Source of the DNA: Vibrio inusitatus
Lineage (GTDB): Bacteria; Pseudomonadota; Gammaproteobacteria; Enterobacterales; Vibrionaceae
NCBI GenBank assembly: GCA_024346935.1
Contig: AP024879.1
Span: 1-64,000, forward strand
Direction of reading: 5' to 3'
Length of the DNA: 64,000 nt
Below, one piece after another: positions 43,821-53,478 of this stretch. Below the pieces are notes generated by a model. That model made no database searches. It was not told the DNA's origin and saw nothing but the letters and a program-made list of their open reading frames with translations. Within the stretch, counting starts at the first letter, position 1; each line of letters starts with the position of its first letter. The position numbers and the translations under genes were made by a program.

Positions 43821-43850
43821 AATGCTGCCTTCGGGTGGCATTTTTTATGC
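43821..43850 (+). terminator. Terminator of the TonB cluster
   Basis: AATGCTGCC-TTCG-GGTGGCATTTTTT, a stem with two wobble pairs, a tetraloop and a T-tract. Confidence 0.85.
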
Positions 43851-44029
43851 GCGTTACAGATAGGGAAGAAGTTCATTTATAGATGGTGACGTTGTCAATT
43901 TCTCTGTTATTTCAGGCTGAGTTTCAATTGCTTACGTTTAACCACACATATCGCATCACTCCATTGTGTAATGAATATGAAGAAAGGTTAGATTGAGGTT
44001 AGGTGCGAACGACTATTGAGGAGTAAAAG

Positions 44030-44704
44030 ATGAAGGTAATCGTAACAGGTGCAAGTAGTGGTATTGGATTTGAACTAGTAAAACAGTTGTGTTCAGAGGG
44101 AAATCAAGTCTTTGCAACTGGGCGAAACAAAGAGAAGCTAATCGAATTGCACGCTTTAACGGGATGTCACATCGGCATCTATGATCTCAGCGTATCCGCG
44201 AATGTCACAGAGATGTTCAATCATGCTGTCACTGAGCTTAATGGCTTAGACGTACTTATCAACAATGCAGGGATGAACTCTCGAAAATGTCCAGTAGATG
44301 AGTTTTCCGTTGAAGAATTAGACTTGCAATACGCCGTTAATTTGAGAGCGCCAATGTTATTGTGCAAACAAGCGCTAGCAGTTATGAAGCTTCAAAAGTC
44401 AGGATACATTTTTAATGTAACAAGCACCGTCGCAAAGAGAGCTAGTGAGACAATGTCTGTATATACAGCAACTAAGCAAGGTCTTTCCGGTTTTACTGGA
44501 GTGTTAATGAAAGAAGCTCAGCCATTTGGAATCAAGGTAACAAACTTACTTCCGGGGGGCACAGATACTAGTTTTAGAGAGGCTGAAAGACCTGAATATA
44601 TGAAGCCAGAAAGTGTTGCTCGCACAATATTAGGATTACTTAAGCTCCCTGAAGATGTCATTATTCATGAAATGTTATTTAGACCGCAGGTGGAACTAGA
44701 GTAA
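44030..44704 (+). CDS. Short-chain dehydrogenase/reductase
   Basis: 224 residues with a Rossmann fold. The cofactor motif TGASSGIG is at residues 6-13, NNAG lies near residue 80, and the catalytic set is the Ser in FNVTSTVAK, then Tyr-x-x-x-Lys in VYTATKQG. Arg31 in ATGRN suggests NADP(H) preference. The strong ribosome site GAGGAG precedes the ATG. It is monocistronic and the substrate is unknown. It resembles the YdfG/3-ketoacyl reductase-like branch. Confidence 0.92.
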   Translation: MKVIVTGASSGIGFELVKQLCSEGNQVFATGRNKEKLIELHALTGCHIGIYDLSVSANVTEMFNHAVTELNGLDVLINNAGMNSRKCPVDEFSVEELDLQYAVNLRAPMLLCKQALAVMKLQKSGYIFNVTSTVAKRASETMSVYTATKQGLSGFTGVLMKEAQPFGIKVTNLLPGGTDTSFREAERPEYMKPESVARTILGLLKLPEDVIIHEMLFRPQVELE

Positions 44705-44736
44705 TTTTAGCGCCAAATCGTTATTACTTTCTGCAG

Positions 44737-44762
44737 AGTGTTCCGTTAGTAATGTGAACACT
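44737..44762. promoter_or_regulatory. Inverted repeat between the SDR gene and a small ORF
   Basis: AGTGTTC-N12-GAACACT, perfect seven-base arms, no T-run after it. It is operator-like and could control the small membrane ORF at 44886. Confidence 0.35.
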
Positions 44763-44885
44763 ATCAATGTGTTAGTCGAGATTTTGTTGCACAATAATAA
44801 TGTACCCGAAAGCATATTAAGTAAGCCCAACGGATAGCCTATTAACCCATTTTGTTACTTTTCTCTGCAAATAGGCGGTGGGGTT

Positions 44886-45032
44886 ATGAACAAGAAAATG
44901 ATGTTTTGGGGTAATCAAGGTGGCACATTTGTCGCGTTCACTATTGCGATGATCGCATGGGCGCTTAACTTACATGTGCTGTTTGGTGTTTTTATCTTAG
45001 CAACATTAGTCAAAGCCGCACAAAGCCAATAA
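44886..45032 (+). CDS. Candidate 48-residue membrane protein
   Basis: Short ORF starting MNKKMMFWGNQGG, followed by two closely spaced hydrophobic stretches (TFVAFTIAMIAWALNL and VLFGVFILATLVKAA) and ending AQSQ. That is typical of small inner-membrane proteins with a helical hairpin. The ATG is preceded by a G-rich run (GGCGGTGGGG). It is flanked by inverted repeats on both sides. The family is unknown. The strong hydrophobic pattern makes it a likely real gene. Confidence 0.6.
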   Translation: MNKKMMFWGNQGGTFVAFTIAMIAWALNLHVLFGVFILATLVKAAQSQ

Positions 45033-45073
45033 ATAAAGCTTTGATACAGTTTGACTATCAACTTGCACTTTTA

Positions 45074-45144
45074 GGTCGGTATAGCGTTATTTGTAACGTT
45101 AGCTTGCTGACCCATAGACGACTTATTTGCAACGAAAGTCGTCT
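45074..45144. other. Two adjacent inverted repeats
   Basis: First: GGTC...CGTTA-TTTG-TAACG...GACC (45074-45111). Second: AGACGACTT (45116-45124) with AAGTCGTCT (45136-45144), nine perfect bases, reaching the stop codon of the next minus-strand gene. They probably terminate the convergent transcripts, although no T-run is present. Confidence 0.55.
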
Positions 45145-45397
45145 ATTCTAAGACATCGAATCTTAGCTTTCGCTTATCTAGTTCTTCTTCTAGAAACGTC
45201 AACAATAGCTGTGTACTTGACTCAAAATTCTCTTGTTTGTTGGTACTACCTATCCCTAAGTCAGTCAGATCCAAAGCGGTATCTATCATTTTTTGGCTAT
45301 CCCTAACGGCTACTTCACCGGATGTTGCGCGTAGCTTCTTCGCTAAATTTACATAGTTATAGATTGCAGAAAGAGTGTTGAGAGACACTTTAGACAT
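45143..45397 (-). CDS. Small hypothetical protein, helical
   Basis: 84 residues starting MSKVSLNTLSAIYNYVNLAK. Mostly charged helix, with no signal, membrane segment or recognised motif. The ATG at 45397 with an upstream AAAGG is preferred over an ORF start at 45421. Hairpin structures sit directly at its stop codon. The function is unknown. Confidence 0.6.
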   Translation of the reverse strand: MSKVSLNTLSAIYNYVNLAKKLRATSGEVAVRDSQKMIDTALDLTDLGIGSTNKQENFESSTQLLLTFLEEELDKRKLRFDVLE

Positions 45398-45659
45398 TAA
45401 GGTAGGCCTTTTGTAATACACACAGGTGCAGTCTAAAGGATAAATTTGAATTTAATGTGACCACTTTACGCCAAACTAAACAAATGGTTGTAGCCGTTGA
45501 TTAGCTCTTATCTATTTACTCTCAAATTTTAAGCTCTATTCTTTTGATTAATAACGCTTTTATTTATTGAAAGTCATCTACACGTTGTTTGTGTTTTATA
45601 GTGTCTGAGCAGCTGTTCAAATAGTGATTAGGAAATGAAAGGTCTTGTTGCCATAAGAA

Positions 45660-45694
45660 AAGGGCTTGCGAATGAACATCACAAGCCCTTTTCT
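45660..45694 (-). terminator. Terminator of the pot operon
   Basis: AAAAGGGCTTG and CAAGCCCTTTT form a stem of seven GC-rich pairs plus A/T arms, just after potD. Confidence 0.9.
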
Positions 45695-45697
45695 GAT

Positions 45698-46732
45698 TTA
45701 CTCAACTTTAAGTTTTTGGAAGTACTCTTCGTACAATACGCTCGCTTCACCCACTTCATCCTGCCAAGTGCCTGTTTCTAAGGCTTCTTTTGGAGGGTAT
45801 ACGTTAGGGTTCTCAGCAAACTCTTTCGGCAGTAAGTCATGAGCGGTAGCCACTGGAGTAGGGTAACCAATCTCTAAAGCGATCTTAGCAGCATTTTCAG
45901 GACGCAGTAGGAAGTTGATCATCTTGTGGGCTGCTTCAACATTCTTAGCACCTGTTGGAATGGCTAAGCTATCCATCCAGAAGATAGTTCCTTTCTCTGG
46001 CCAAATAATATCAATTGGAGCGCCCTCTTCACGAGCCATATAAGCGGAACCATTCCACAACATGCCTAATGACACCTCACCGGCCATATAAGGGTTAGCA
46101 GGAAAATCTGAGTTAAAGACTAAGACGTTAGGCATTAGCTTTTTCAACTCTTCATAAGCCGCTTTTATTTCTTCAGGATTCGTTGTATTTGGCGAGTAGC
46201 CAAGTTTTGTCAGTGCAATATGAAAGACTTCACGAGAGTCGTCCATTAGCATTAGCTGGCCTCGCCATTCTTCACTCCAAAGGTCATCCCACTTAGTGAC
46301 AGAAGATCTATCGATCATTTCAGAGTTGATACCAATGCCAGTTGCGCCCCAGATATAAGGGATAGAGTAATTGTTGTTAGGGTCAAATGGCTTGTTTAGG
46401 TAGCTGGGATCGAGATCAGAAAAGTGAGATAGTTTGGCTTTATCGATCTCTTGAAGCATACCCTCTTTACGCATTTTTGATACGAAGTATGTAGAGGGAA
46501 CAACCAAGTCGTAGCCAGAACCTTGCGTTTTTAGTTTGGCGTACATGCTTTCATTGGATTCATAGGTGGAGTAAATCACCTTAATGCCAGTTTCTTTTGT
46601 GAAATCTTCTAGCACTTGGTTTGGAATGTATTCAGACCAGTTGTAGAAATACAATTCTTTGTCGGCTGCCAGAGCAGGCAAAGAAAACAGTGTCGCCGCA
46701 CAAAGGGCGCTAGCATAGAGTTTACTTTTCAT
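45698..46732 (-). CDS. potD: Spermidine/putrescine-binding periplasmic protein
   Basis: 344 residues with a signal peptide (MKSKLYASALCAATLFSLPALA). PotD/PotF features: ELYFYNWSEYIPNQVLEDF, KTQGSGYDLVVPSTYFV, PYIWGATGIGIN and WNGSAYMA. It binds polyamines in the periplasm and hands them to PotBC. It follows potC by 122 bases, a gap that holds a hairpin and may give separate control or higher dosage of the binding protein. Spermidine versus putrescine preference is not decided. Confidence 0.96.
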   Translation of the reverse strand: MKSKLYASALCAATLFSLPALAADKELYFYNWSEYIPNQVLEDFTKETGIKVIYSTYESNESMYAKLKTQGSGYDLVVPSTYFVSKMRKEGMLQEIDKAKLSHFSDLDPSYLNKPFDPNNNYSIPYIWGATGIGINSEMIDRSSVTKWDDLWSEEWRGQLMLMDDSREVFHIALTKLGYSPNTTNPEEIKAAYEELKKLMPNVLVFNSDFPANPYMAGEVSLGMLWNGSAYMAREEGAPIDIIWPEKGTIFWMDSLAIPTGAKNVEAAHKMINFLLRPENAAKIALEIGYPTPVATAHDLLPKEFAENPNVYPPKEALETGTWQDEVGEASVLYEEYFQKLKVE

Positions 46733-46804
46733 TACTTTTCCATTTAATTATCGCCCGAAGGCTTTTCCATTACGACCAAGTCGATATGAGCAATGTAAAC
46801 TTAT

Positions 46805-46828
46805 CTGCTGGTCATAGATGACCCGCAG
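46805..46828. other. Stem-loop between potC and potD
   Basis: CTGC-T-GGTCAT-AG-ATGACC-C-GCAG, ten pairs around a mismatch. In the minus-strand transcript it lies before potD without a U-run, so it may stabilise or partly insulate the potD message. Confidence 0.55.
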
Positions 46829-46854
46829 GGTTTTAAATACCAGATAATATTAGA

Positions 46855-47625
46855 CTATTTCATTTTTCCCCGTGCGAGAAGCTGAGAAATTATTACCAGT
46901 ATTAGAGAGACAATTAGCATCATGGTTGCCAGCGCATTCACCTCAGGAGAGATGCCTACTTTTACCATAGAGTAAATCTTAAGCGGTAATATCTCGTAGG
47001 CTGGGCCGGTCACAAATGAGCTAATAATTACGTCATCGAGTGACAGAGTAAAACTAAGTAACCAGCCTGCCGCAACTGCAGGCATAGCGAGCGGCAGGAT
47101 GATTTGCTTTAGTATCACCCATTCCCCAGCACCAAGATCCTTGGCAGCTTCTAGCATTTTCACATCAAAGCCATTTAGGCGGCTGTATACCGTCACGACC
47201 ACGAAGGGGAGGCAAAACGTAATATGAGCGATCAATAAGGTAAAGAAGCCTAGTTGTGCCCCAATGACCAAAAACAGCGCAAGTAAAGATATAGCCATGA
47301 CAATATCCGGAGACATCATGACTACAAATAACATGCCGTTGACCGCACGTTTGCCTTTGAACTGGTAGCGAAATAGCGCAACTGCGGTAAGGCTACCAAT
47401 AATAGTGGCTGCTGTTGCCGAAAATACCGCGATGTTTAATGAGTGCCATGCCGCTTGCATCAAGCTATCGTTGTTAAATAAGCTTTCATACCACTTGGTC
47501 GTGAAGCCGCCCCACTTCATACCAAATTTACTGGCATTAAAGGAGTTTGCGATCAGCACAATAATTGGCAGATATAAGAACGCATACACTAGCGTCATAA
47601 AACTAAATCTGAGTGTGCGACCCAT
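46855..47625 (-). CDS. potC: Polyamine ABC transporter permease PotC
   Basis: 256 residues, six membrane helices. It carries the binding-protein-dependent transporter loop E-A-A---G ([20 protein letters not shown]). The ATG at 47625 overlaps the potB stop (TGATG), so the listed TTG three bases earlier is not needed. It forms the channel with PotB. Confidence 0.96.
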   Translation of the reverse strand: MGRTLRFSFMTLVYAFLYLPIIVLIANSFNASKFGMKWGGFTTKWYESLFNNDSLMQAAWHSLNIAVFSATAATIIGSLTAVALFRYQFKGKRAVNGMLFVVMMSPDIVMAISLLALFLVIGAQLGFFTLLIAHITFCLPFVVVTVYSRLNGFDVKMLEAAKDLGAGEWVILKQIILPLAMPAVAAGWLLSFTLSLDDVIISSFVTGPAYEILPLKIYSMVKVGISPEVNALATMMLIVSLILVIISQLLARGKMK

Positions 47626-48485
47626 CAATCCAGCTCCACTTTTCTATTTAATAACTTGCCTGCTCGATAATACGCATAAAGCATGATGGCCATCGCAAGA
47701 GTTAGGGCGATACTGGTCGCCGCACCAAACGGCCAATCCCGAGCATTGAGTACCTGACTCTTAATCACATTACCAATCAGTAGATTTTTAGCGCCGCCCA
47801 GTAGATCTGATACATAGAACATCCCCAGTGCAGGTAGCAGAACTAATAAACAGCCACCTATGATGCCTGGCATGGTCAGTGGCAATACAACACGGGTGAA
47901 AGTTTGTAGTTTGTTCGCTCCCAAGTCCTTAGCGGCCTCAATGTAAGTATCATCTAACTTCTCTATAGCTGAATAGAGAGGCAATATCATAAAGGGAAGT
48001 AGTATGTAAACGAGGCCAATCATGACTGCGGTTTCCGTGTACATGATACGCATCGGCTTATCTATGATGTCGATAGCCATCAGAGACTTATTTAAAATAC
48101 CTTGGGTGCCTAGAACGATTTTTAATCCATAAGTACGGATTAAAGAGTTGGTCCAAAACGGTACGATAACCAAAAACAACATGAATGGACGCCACTTAGG
48201 TGGCATCTTGGCGACGATATAGGCAAATGGATAGCCAATGATCAAGCACATGACAGTCGCGATAATCGCCATGTAAAACGAGTGCCATAAAACCTTAGCG
48301 TACAAGGGATCCATTAGACGAGCGTAGTTGTCTAAGGTAAATGTAAGATCGATTAAGTTGGCTTCATCACGAGTTAAAAAACTGGTCCCAATGATCATGA
48401 CATTAGGTACAAGAACAAACAGTGTTAACCAACCAACAATCAGAGCAATGATCGCGTTCTGAAGATTAAACCTCTTGCTCATCAT
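47625..48485 (-). CDS. potB: Polyamine ABC transporter permease PotB
   Basis: 286 residues, six membrane helices with the E-A-A loop [21 protein letters not shown] strong ribosome site GGGAGG lies 9 bases before the ATG, inside the end of potA, which it overlaps by 20 bases. Pairs with PotC. Confidence 0.96.
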   Translation of the reverse strand: MMSKRFNLQNAIIALIVGWLTLFVLVPNVMIIGTSFLTRDEANLIDLTFTLDNYARLMDPLYAKVLWHSFYMAIIATVMCLIIGYPFAYIVAKMPPKWRPFMLFLVIVPFWTNSLIRTYGLKIVLGTQGILNKSLMAIDIIDKPMRIMYTETAVMIGLVYILLPFMILPLYSAIEKLDDTYIEAAKDLGANKLQTFTRVVLPLTMPGIIGGCLLVLLPALGMFYVSDLLGGAKNLLIGNVIKSQVLNARDWPFGAATSIALTLAMAIMLYAYYRAGKLLNRKVELD

Positions 48486-49581
48486 GAAGAACGACCTCCC
48501 AGCTTTCCACCCATGTAATAGCCACTTTCTGCCCTAAGGAGTGGTCTACATCGGGATCGTCTTCATTGAAGAATTCGCTGATCATCACCTTGAGGCCAGA
48601 CTCTAATTCAATCACAGAATCTAAAGTCATCCCTTTATAGGTGCGTTCAATGACATGGCCAACGATACCCTTTTGTTCTGATTCACGAATCTCTTCGAGT
48701 CGCAGATCTTCTGGGCGAAGTAGCACTCGCAGTTTTTCATTCTCGACGATGGGCTTTTCAAAGTAGACGATAGAATCTACACCTTCTATGGTTGCGCGAA
48801 TACGCTTCTCGTCCAAACGCTCTTTCGCGATAGCATCGAAGACATTAATTTCACCAATAAAGCGAGCAACAAATAGGTTCTTTGGTTCTTCGTAGATTTC
48901 ACGTGGTGTGCCATCTTGCTCTACAACGCCATCTCGCATAACGATAATACGGTCTGACATAGAGAGCGCTTCTTCTTGGTCGTGTGTAACAAAGATGAAG
49001 GTAATACCAAGCTGACGCTGAAGTTGTTTAAGTTCCATTTGCATCTGTTTTCTTAGCTTATAATCCAAGGCAGAGAGAGACTCATCCAACAACAGAACTT
49101 TAGGCTTGTTCACTACTGCGCGTGCTATGGCAACACGCTGCTGTTGACCGCCTGATAATTGGCTTGGTTTGCGCTGACTCATTGCGCCCAAGCGGACCAT
49201 TTGCAGGGCTTCCATTACACGAGGTTCGATATCAGCCTCGGCAACTTTTTGCATGCGTAAACCAAACGCCACGTTCTCAAATACCGTCATGTGCGGGAAT
49301 AGTGCGTAGCTTTGAAAAACCGTATTTACGTGCCTTTGCTCTGCAGGAATATCAGTAACATCTTGCTCAGCAAGAAGGATGTTACCTTTGTCCACGGTTT
49401 CAAATCCCGCAATCATACGTAAAACAGTTGTTTTTCCGCAACCTGATGGGCCAAGAATGGTAAGGAATTCACCATGGTTTACATCTAGGTTTAGATTGCC
49501 GATGATTTCTTTGTCATCAAAACTTTTGCTTACGCCTGTTAAACGGATTACAGGTTGTTCATTGTGTTGTTGAGCGTTCAA
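48466..49581 (-). CDS. potA: Polyamine ABC transporter ATPase PotA
   Basis: 371 residues. Walker [10 protein letters not shown], signature [10 protein letters not shown], Walker [13 protein letters not shown] (Ser in place of the usual Pro, as in other PotA), then a C-terminal TOBE domain (about 285-365). The start is TTG at 49581 with GGAGAA upstream; no in-frame ATG fits. First gene of potABCD. Confidence 0.96.
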   Translation of the reverse strand: MNAQQHNEQPVIRLTGVSKSFDDKEIIGNLNLDVNHGEFLTILGPSGCGKTTVLRMIAGFETVDKGNILLAEQDVTDIPAEQRHVNTVFQSYALFPHMTVFENVAFGLRMQKVAEADIEPRVMEALQMVRLGAMSQRKPSQLSGGQQQRVAIARAVVNKPKVLLLDESLSALDYKLRKQMQMELKQLQRQLGITFIFVTHDQEEALSMSDRIIVMRDGVVEQDGTPREIYEEPKNLFVARFIGEINVFDAIAKERLDEKRIRATIEGVDSIVYFEKPIVENEKLRVLLRPEDLRLEEIRESEQKGIVGHVIERTYKGMTLDSVIELESGLKVMISEFFNEDDPDVDHSLGQKVAITWVESWEVVLHDEQEV

Positions 49582-49962
49582 CGTTTGTATTTCTCCTACG
49601 CATCTAGTTGCCTAGAACAGATAAATTAATCTTAAATTAAGCCTATTAAGGGTAATAATATCAATGAGTTGAAACTAAATCTCATCTATATTTTTAAGCA
49701 GTTTTAAACCCTATAAAACGTAATGATTACCAAGGGCCAAAGATGCCCCTAAGCTTAATCGAAACCATTGAAAAATTGCATTGTTTTTTAACGATAAACC
49801 CTTGTTTTTCATAGTCGCATTTAAGCATATTAAATTTAAGGGCGCGTTGGCTTTGAGTATAGATGACACTGTGAATAAATGTGAGTTAACAAGACGCTTC
49901 TTCTTGAGATACTGCTTATATATATCTATGATTTAATTATAATTCTTTGTCTTGTTGAATCG
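49582..49962. other. Divergent region, potA / LysR gene
   Basis: About 380 AT-rich bases expected to hold the pot operon promoter and that of the LysR gene. No operator was recognised and no ORF is supported. Confidence 0.4.
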
Positions 49963-50805
49963 ATGGATCTTAATCTTCTTACTACGTTTCTCACGGTTTA
50001 TCGTTGCCGGTCTATAACTCAAGCGTCTGAACAACTAGAACTTACTCAACCTGCGGTAAGTGCGGCCCTAAAGCGTTTGGAAGCTGTCGTTGGCAAGGCG
50101 TTGTTCGTTCGAGAAGGACGGGGTATCGCTCCAACCGGCGCTGCCGTAGGTTTGGCTAATAAGATAGAGTCGCCACTGTCGGTTTTAGAAACCATTGAGG
50201 CTCAAGATGATGCGCTAAAAGTGCATTGCAGTGAAACAGTCCTGCACCTTCTAAAAGATATTCCAGGAATGGAGTTCTCTGATGCACCTCTAGATGAAGA
50301 GGAAGTCTTCGACGACCTAACCAGTCAAAAGGTAGACCTAATTATTGACGTTTTACATAGCAAACGTCACTCATTTGTAGTGGAAGAAGTCTTTACCGAA
50401 GAACCCGTTTGTTTAGCTCGTGTAGATCATCCCAGAATAGGGGAGACTCTGACGTTTGAAGATTATTATAAAGAACAACACATTGCGCTTAAGATTCGTC
50501 GAAGTGAGATGAGTACGATTGATTTCCTGTCTGATAAACCGGTTGCGCCACGCTCCGTTAAGGTGGAAACTTCTTCAATTTCTGGAATGCTCATGTTGGC
50601 CTCGGATAGCGACTATCTTGCTTCAGCAAATCGCAGCTTGGCGGAACGAGTGGCGCCTATGCTTGGGCTTAGAATATTTCCTTACCCGATCCCCCTTAAT
50701 CGACTCCATTACAGAATGATCTACCATAGACGCTATCTTCATGATGAAAATCATAAGCAGAAAAGAGAACAAATAAAGGCTATTTTCAAACAACATCAAA
50801 AATAG
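49963..50805 (+). CDS. LysR family transcriptional regulator (short)
   Basis: 280 residues, shorter than the usual 300. The helix-turn-helix is clear (LNLLTTFLTVYRCRSITQAS, then LTQPAVSAALKRLE). The effector domain from about residue 88 is acidic and diverged (DAPLDEEEVFDDLTSQKVDL). The ATG at 49963 has no strong ribosome site. It is divergent from potA and 18 bases upstream of a CPBP protease gene, so the latter is probably in the same transcript. Confidence 0.9.
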   Translation: MDLNLLTTFLTVYRCRSITQASEQLELTQPAVSAALKRLEAVVGKALFVREGRGIAPTGAAVGLANKIESPLSVLETIEAQDDALKVHCSETVLHLLKDIPGMEFSDAPLDEEEVFDDLTSQKVDLIIDVLHSKRHSFVVEEVFTEEPVCLARVDHPRIGETLTFEDYYKEQHIALKIRRSEMSTIDFLSDKPVAPRSVKVETSSISGMLMLASDSDYLASANRSLAERVAPMLGLRIFPYPIPLNRLHYRMIYHRRYLHDENHKQKREQIKAIFKQHQK

Positions 50806-50823
50806 CGCTTTGTAGATCTTATC

Positions 50824-51654
50824 ATGGCCTTTGACTGCTCTATCTGGATTTGGTTACCCCTAGTAATCGCTATAGCACTTGCTTTGATTGACAAAAAGCA
50901 CACCGCTTTCGTTGTTCTAGCGATTGCTTTAGTGGGGGCGTTGTTCGAGGGGCGGCTTTCAATTTTGGGGCTAGTTTTTACCGTTTTTGGTTTTGCTATT
51001 GCTTCTCAAGTATCAAGAATGAAAGGCTATAAGCATTTCCTTGCCCTAGCGGTGACCGTTGTTTGGTCATTGTGTATGGCGCTACATTGGTTCCCTGGCT
51101 TTTCTAATTTACTGGTGTTGGATAAAGTGCAATCAGGCCCCAGTAGTCATCCATTTACTATGTATCTTAACCTCGATAAACCTCTTATTTTCTTTGCTCT
51201 ATTATTGGCATTTCCAACGCTATTGGGTAAGCCGAAGCCGGTTGAGTGGAAGTTGCTAGCAAAACCTTTACTCGTGTTAGCTAGTTTACTGCCTATTGCT
51301 GTTGCTTTGGGTGGGTTAGGAGTTGAGCTGTCACTACCAAGCTGGTGGTGGCTGTTCTTGTTAAACAATTTACTCTTAACTTGTGTGACAGAAGAAGCCA
51401 TTTTCCGTGGGTTTGCACAGCAAGAGATAGCTAAACAATTGGGCTGGAAAACGGGTCTGATTATTACAAGTATTTTATTCGGGATTGCTCATCTTGCTGG
51501 GGGTTGGTTGCTGATTGCTTTTGCTACTATCGCTGGCGTTTGTTATGGGCTGACTTTTTACCTTACAGGTCGTCTTTGGGCTGCTGTACTGGTGCACTTC
51601 ATGTTTAATTTCATTCACTTACTATTCTTTACTTATCCTATCGCCATTCGCTAA
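50824..51654 (+). CDS. CPBP family intramembrane metalloprotease
   Basis: 276 residues, about eight membrane helices. The three CPBP (CAAX protease and bacteriocin-processing) motifs are complete: Glu190-Glu191-x-x-x-Arg195 (EEAIFRG), Phe-x-x-x-His223 (FGIAH) and His258-x-x-x-Asn262 (HFMFN). Bacterial members cleave membrane substrates or give immunity to peptides; the substrate here is unknown. It follows a LysR gene by 18 bases. Confidence 0.92.
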   Translation: MAFDCSIWIWLPLVIAIALALIDKKHTAFVVLAIALVGALFEGRLSILGLVFTVFGFAIASQVSRMKGYKHFLALAVTVVWSLCMALHWFPGFSNLLVLDKVQSGPSSHPFTMYLNLDKPLIFFALLLAFPTLLGKPKPVEWKLLAKPLLVLASLLPIAVALGGLGVELSLPSWWWLFLLNNLLLTCVTEEAIFRGFAQQEIAKQLGWKTGLIITSILFGIAHLAGGWLLIAFATIAGVCYGLTFYLTGRLWAAVLVHFMFNFIHLLFFTYPIAIR

Positions 51655-51796
51655 CCAATCATCATTTGGTTGAAACATATAACCCTAGTTTATGTTTTAA
51701 CTCATAATGACTTTATATATCTAATGTTACCTTTATCTCATAATCCCCTCCATGTTCTGAGCTCATCGCTCTTTGTATCAAACACTGGAGATTCCA

Positions 51797-52498
51797 ATGA
51801 AAAAACTATCCGTTCTATCCGCTTCAATTGCAGCACTTCTTTCTACTACCGCTATCGCTGCGCCAGTTGAAGTTTACCTAGAACAAAATGTTGCATCTAA
51901 CGCAGCTGACAACGGCGACTACGCAACAGAAGCAGGCGCAACGATTCAAACATCTGAAGATGGCTATGTAAATATTGCTTTTGATGACCAAGGTTGGCTA
52001 GCAGCCGGTTACGGCTACGATTTCCACCTATCAGATCAAGTAGAGTTGAACCTTTATGGTGAGCTTGGCAAGTGGGATACCGGTGCTGACGCACTAGCAG
52101 AAGCGGTAGTTACTTATAACGTTAGCGACAACTTTAATGTATTTGGTGGATATGCTTACAAGCGCTCTGAGTTGGACATAAATGACAACGGTGTTAATAG
52201 CAACCAGTTCATTGCAGGTTCATCACTGTCTTTTGGTATTATCAGCCTAGACTATACTTACACGCATGAGAATAGTGATGGTTCAAAAAATGGTGTAGTA
52301 CATATTGGTAACCAGTATTACGCTACTAATGGTGACTACCACACAAATGAGCATGAAGTTGTGCTATCTGCAGAAATGGACAACTGGAGACCGTACGTTA
52401 GTTACACCTACCTAAATACAAGTGACTTAGTCAGCCAATACTCTAACGTAGGTGAGAATGACAACATTGTCACTCTAGGTGTTGCTTACCAATTCTAA
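51797..52498 (+). CDS. Small outer-membrane beta-barrel, porin-like
   Basis: 233 residues with a signal peptide (MKKLSVLSASIAALLSTTAIA) and alternating strands with aromatic girdles, ending in LGVAYQF (terminal Phe). The size and strand pattern suit a 10-12 strand channel, possibly like oligogalacturonate or oligosaccharide porins of the KdgM type; this is an inference. The ATG at 51797 with TGGAGA upstream is chosen over ORF start 51773. A small secreted ORF follows after a hairpin. Confidence 0.85.
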   Translation: MKKLSVLSASIAALLSTTAIAAPVEVYLEQNVASNAADNGDYATEAGATIQTSEDGYVNIAFDDQGWLAAGYGYDFHLSDQVELNLYGELGKWDTGADALAEAVVTYNVSDNFNVFGGYAYKRSELDINDNGVNSNQFIAGSSLSFGIISLDYTYTHENSDGSKNGVVHIGNQYYATNGDYHTNEHEVVLSAEMDNWRPYVSYTYLNTSDLVSQYSNVGENDNIVTLGVAYQF

Positions 52499-52512
52499 TT
52501 AAATACTAGCAA

Positions 52513-52532
52513 CAACACTTGGCTAGGTGTTG
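52513..52532 (+). terminator. Hairpin after the small porin gene
   Basis: CAACAC (52513-52518) pairs with GTGTTG (52527-52532), with outer ACTAG/CTAGT-like arms. There is no T-run, so it may attenuate expression of the following ORF. Confidence 0.4.
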
Positions 52533-52591
52533 ACCTACTTACTAGTAAATAAAGCAAATGGATTTGCTTCTAATTATTCTAAGGTTTATCC

Positions 52592-52759
52592 ATGAATAGA
52601 AGCACTCGAAATCGTTACCTTATCAACACTCTTGCTATTATTGGCTTATTGCTTTTCTCGGCGTTTCCTACTGTTTCAGCCAATATTGATACAACTTCCT
52701 ATACCATTATTAATAAAGATATATCTGTAGCTCTGGGGCTTTGCAAGAACCAGGAGTAA
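52592..52759 (+). CDS. Candidate 55-residue secreted protein
   Basis: Short ORF with AAGG upstream of the ATG and a convincing Sec signal peptide (INTLAIIGLLLFSAFPTVSA, residues 11-30). The mature part would be only 25 residues, with one Cys (NIDTTSYTIINKD, then ALGLCKNQE). It could be a truncated gene: the chain stops where a longer periplasmic protein might continue. No family was recognised. Confidence 0.5.
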   Translation: MNRSTRNRYLINTLAIIGLLLFSAFPTVSANIDTTSYTIINKDISVALGLCKNQE

Positions 52760-53478
52760 TTTTTTATTTATACATCAGTAGATGGCTTAAACATAAATAC
52801 CATTAATGTATGTTCATAAGTTCACTTTATATATTTATGATTCACTTATAAGTAAAATTGTTCGCACTCAAACGAGATGGTTTTCTATGTGTTAACTACT
52901 ACACATATTGCTTCATCGCTTTTGCGAAAATCAAGACCCTAGATCAAGCCACTTCCAAGTCAAACGGGCGTAGTAGTTGCTAGGAGCTTTTATTTGTTGG
53001 TGTTATGAAAGTTTGTAGCCTACTCGCCTTGTTTGTTTGCCACTAAGAGACAAGCAAGCATTAGCACACTAAAAACAACAATTATGAAGCAACAGCATCA
53101 GTTGCAACTCGGAGTAGAATTCGGGGCATTATAAATAATAGTCCTAGTATGTGCTCATTTTTTCAGTATTGGATATTGATGCAGAAACACCATTAGATCT
53201 GCAGCACATGGAGGTGCCTTTTTTAGACTTCACTCCAAAACCCCCTCTTTGCTTAAACACTTATTCCCAACTCTTTATCAACATGCTTTCTATTCACCTG
53301 TTTAAAAAGGTGATGCTTCTGTGCTTGCCCGTGGCGTAGTTATGATCACCGATTGTTGATCGGCTTGGTTTCGGCACCTTAGCTTAGATAATCGTAACAA
53401 AAGTAACGTATTGATTTTTCTTTGAAACATAAATAGTTCATTATCGAGGTAGTGATAATTTAGTAAAGGAAAACAGCA
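52760..53478. other. Long intergenic region before the PHP phosphatase gene
   Basis: About 720 bases with no supported gene. Two small hairpins are seen: TCACCT...AGGTGA (around 53294-53313) and CCGAT-TGTTG-ATCGG (around 53350-53364). The 62-codon ORF at 53151-53339 has no ribosome site or plausible composition. Possible ncRNA space, but I cannot support one. Confidence 0.35.

Noticed and set aside
53151..53339. 62-codon ORF before the PHP phosphatase gene
   Set aside because: No ribosome site and no plausible protein features; left as intergenic.
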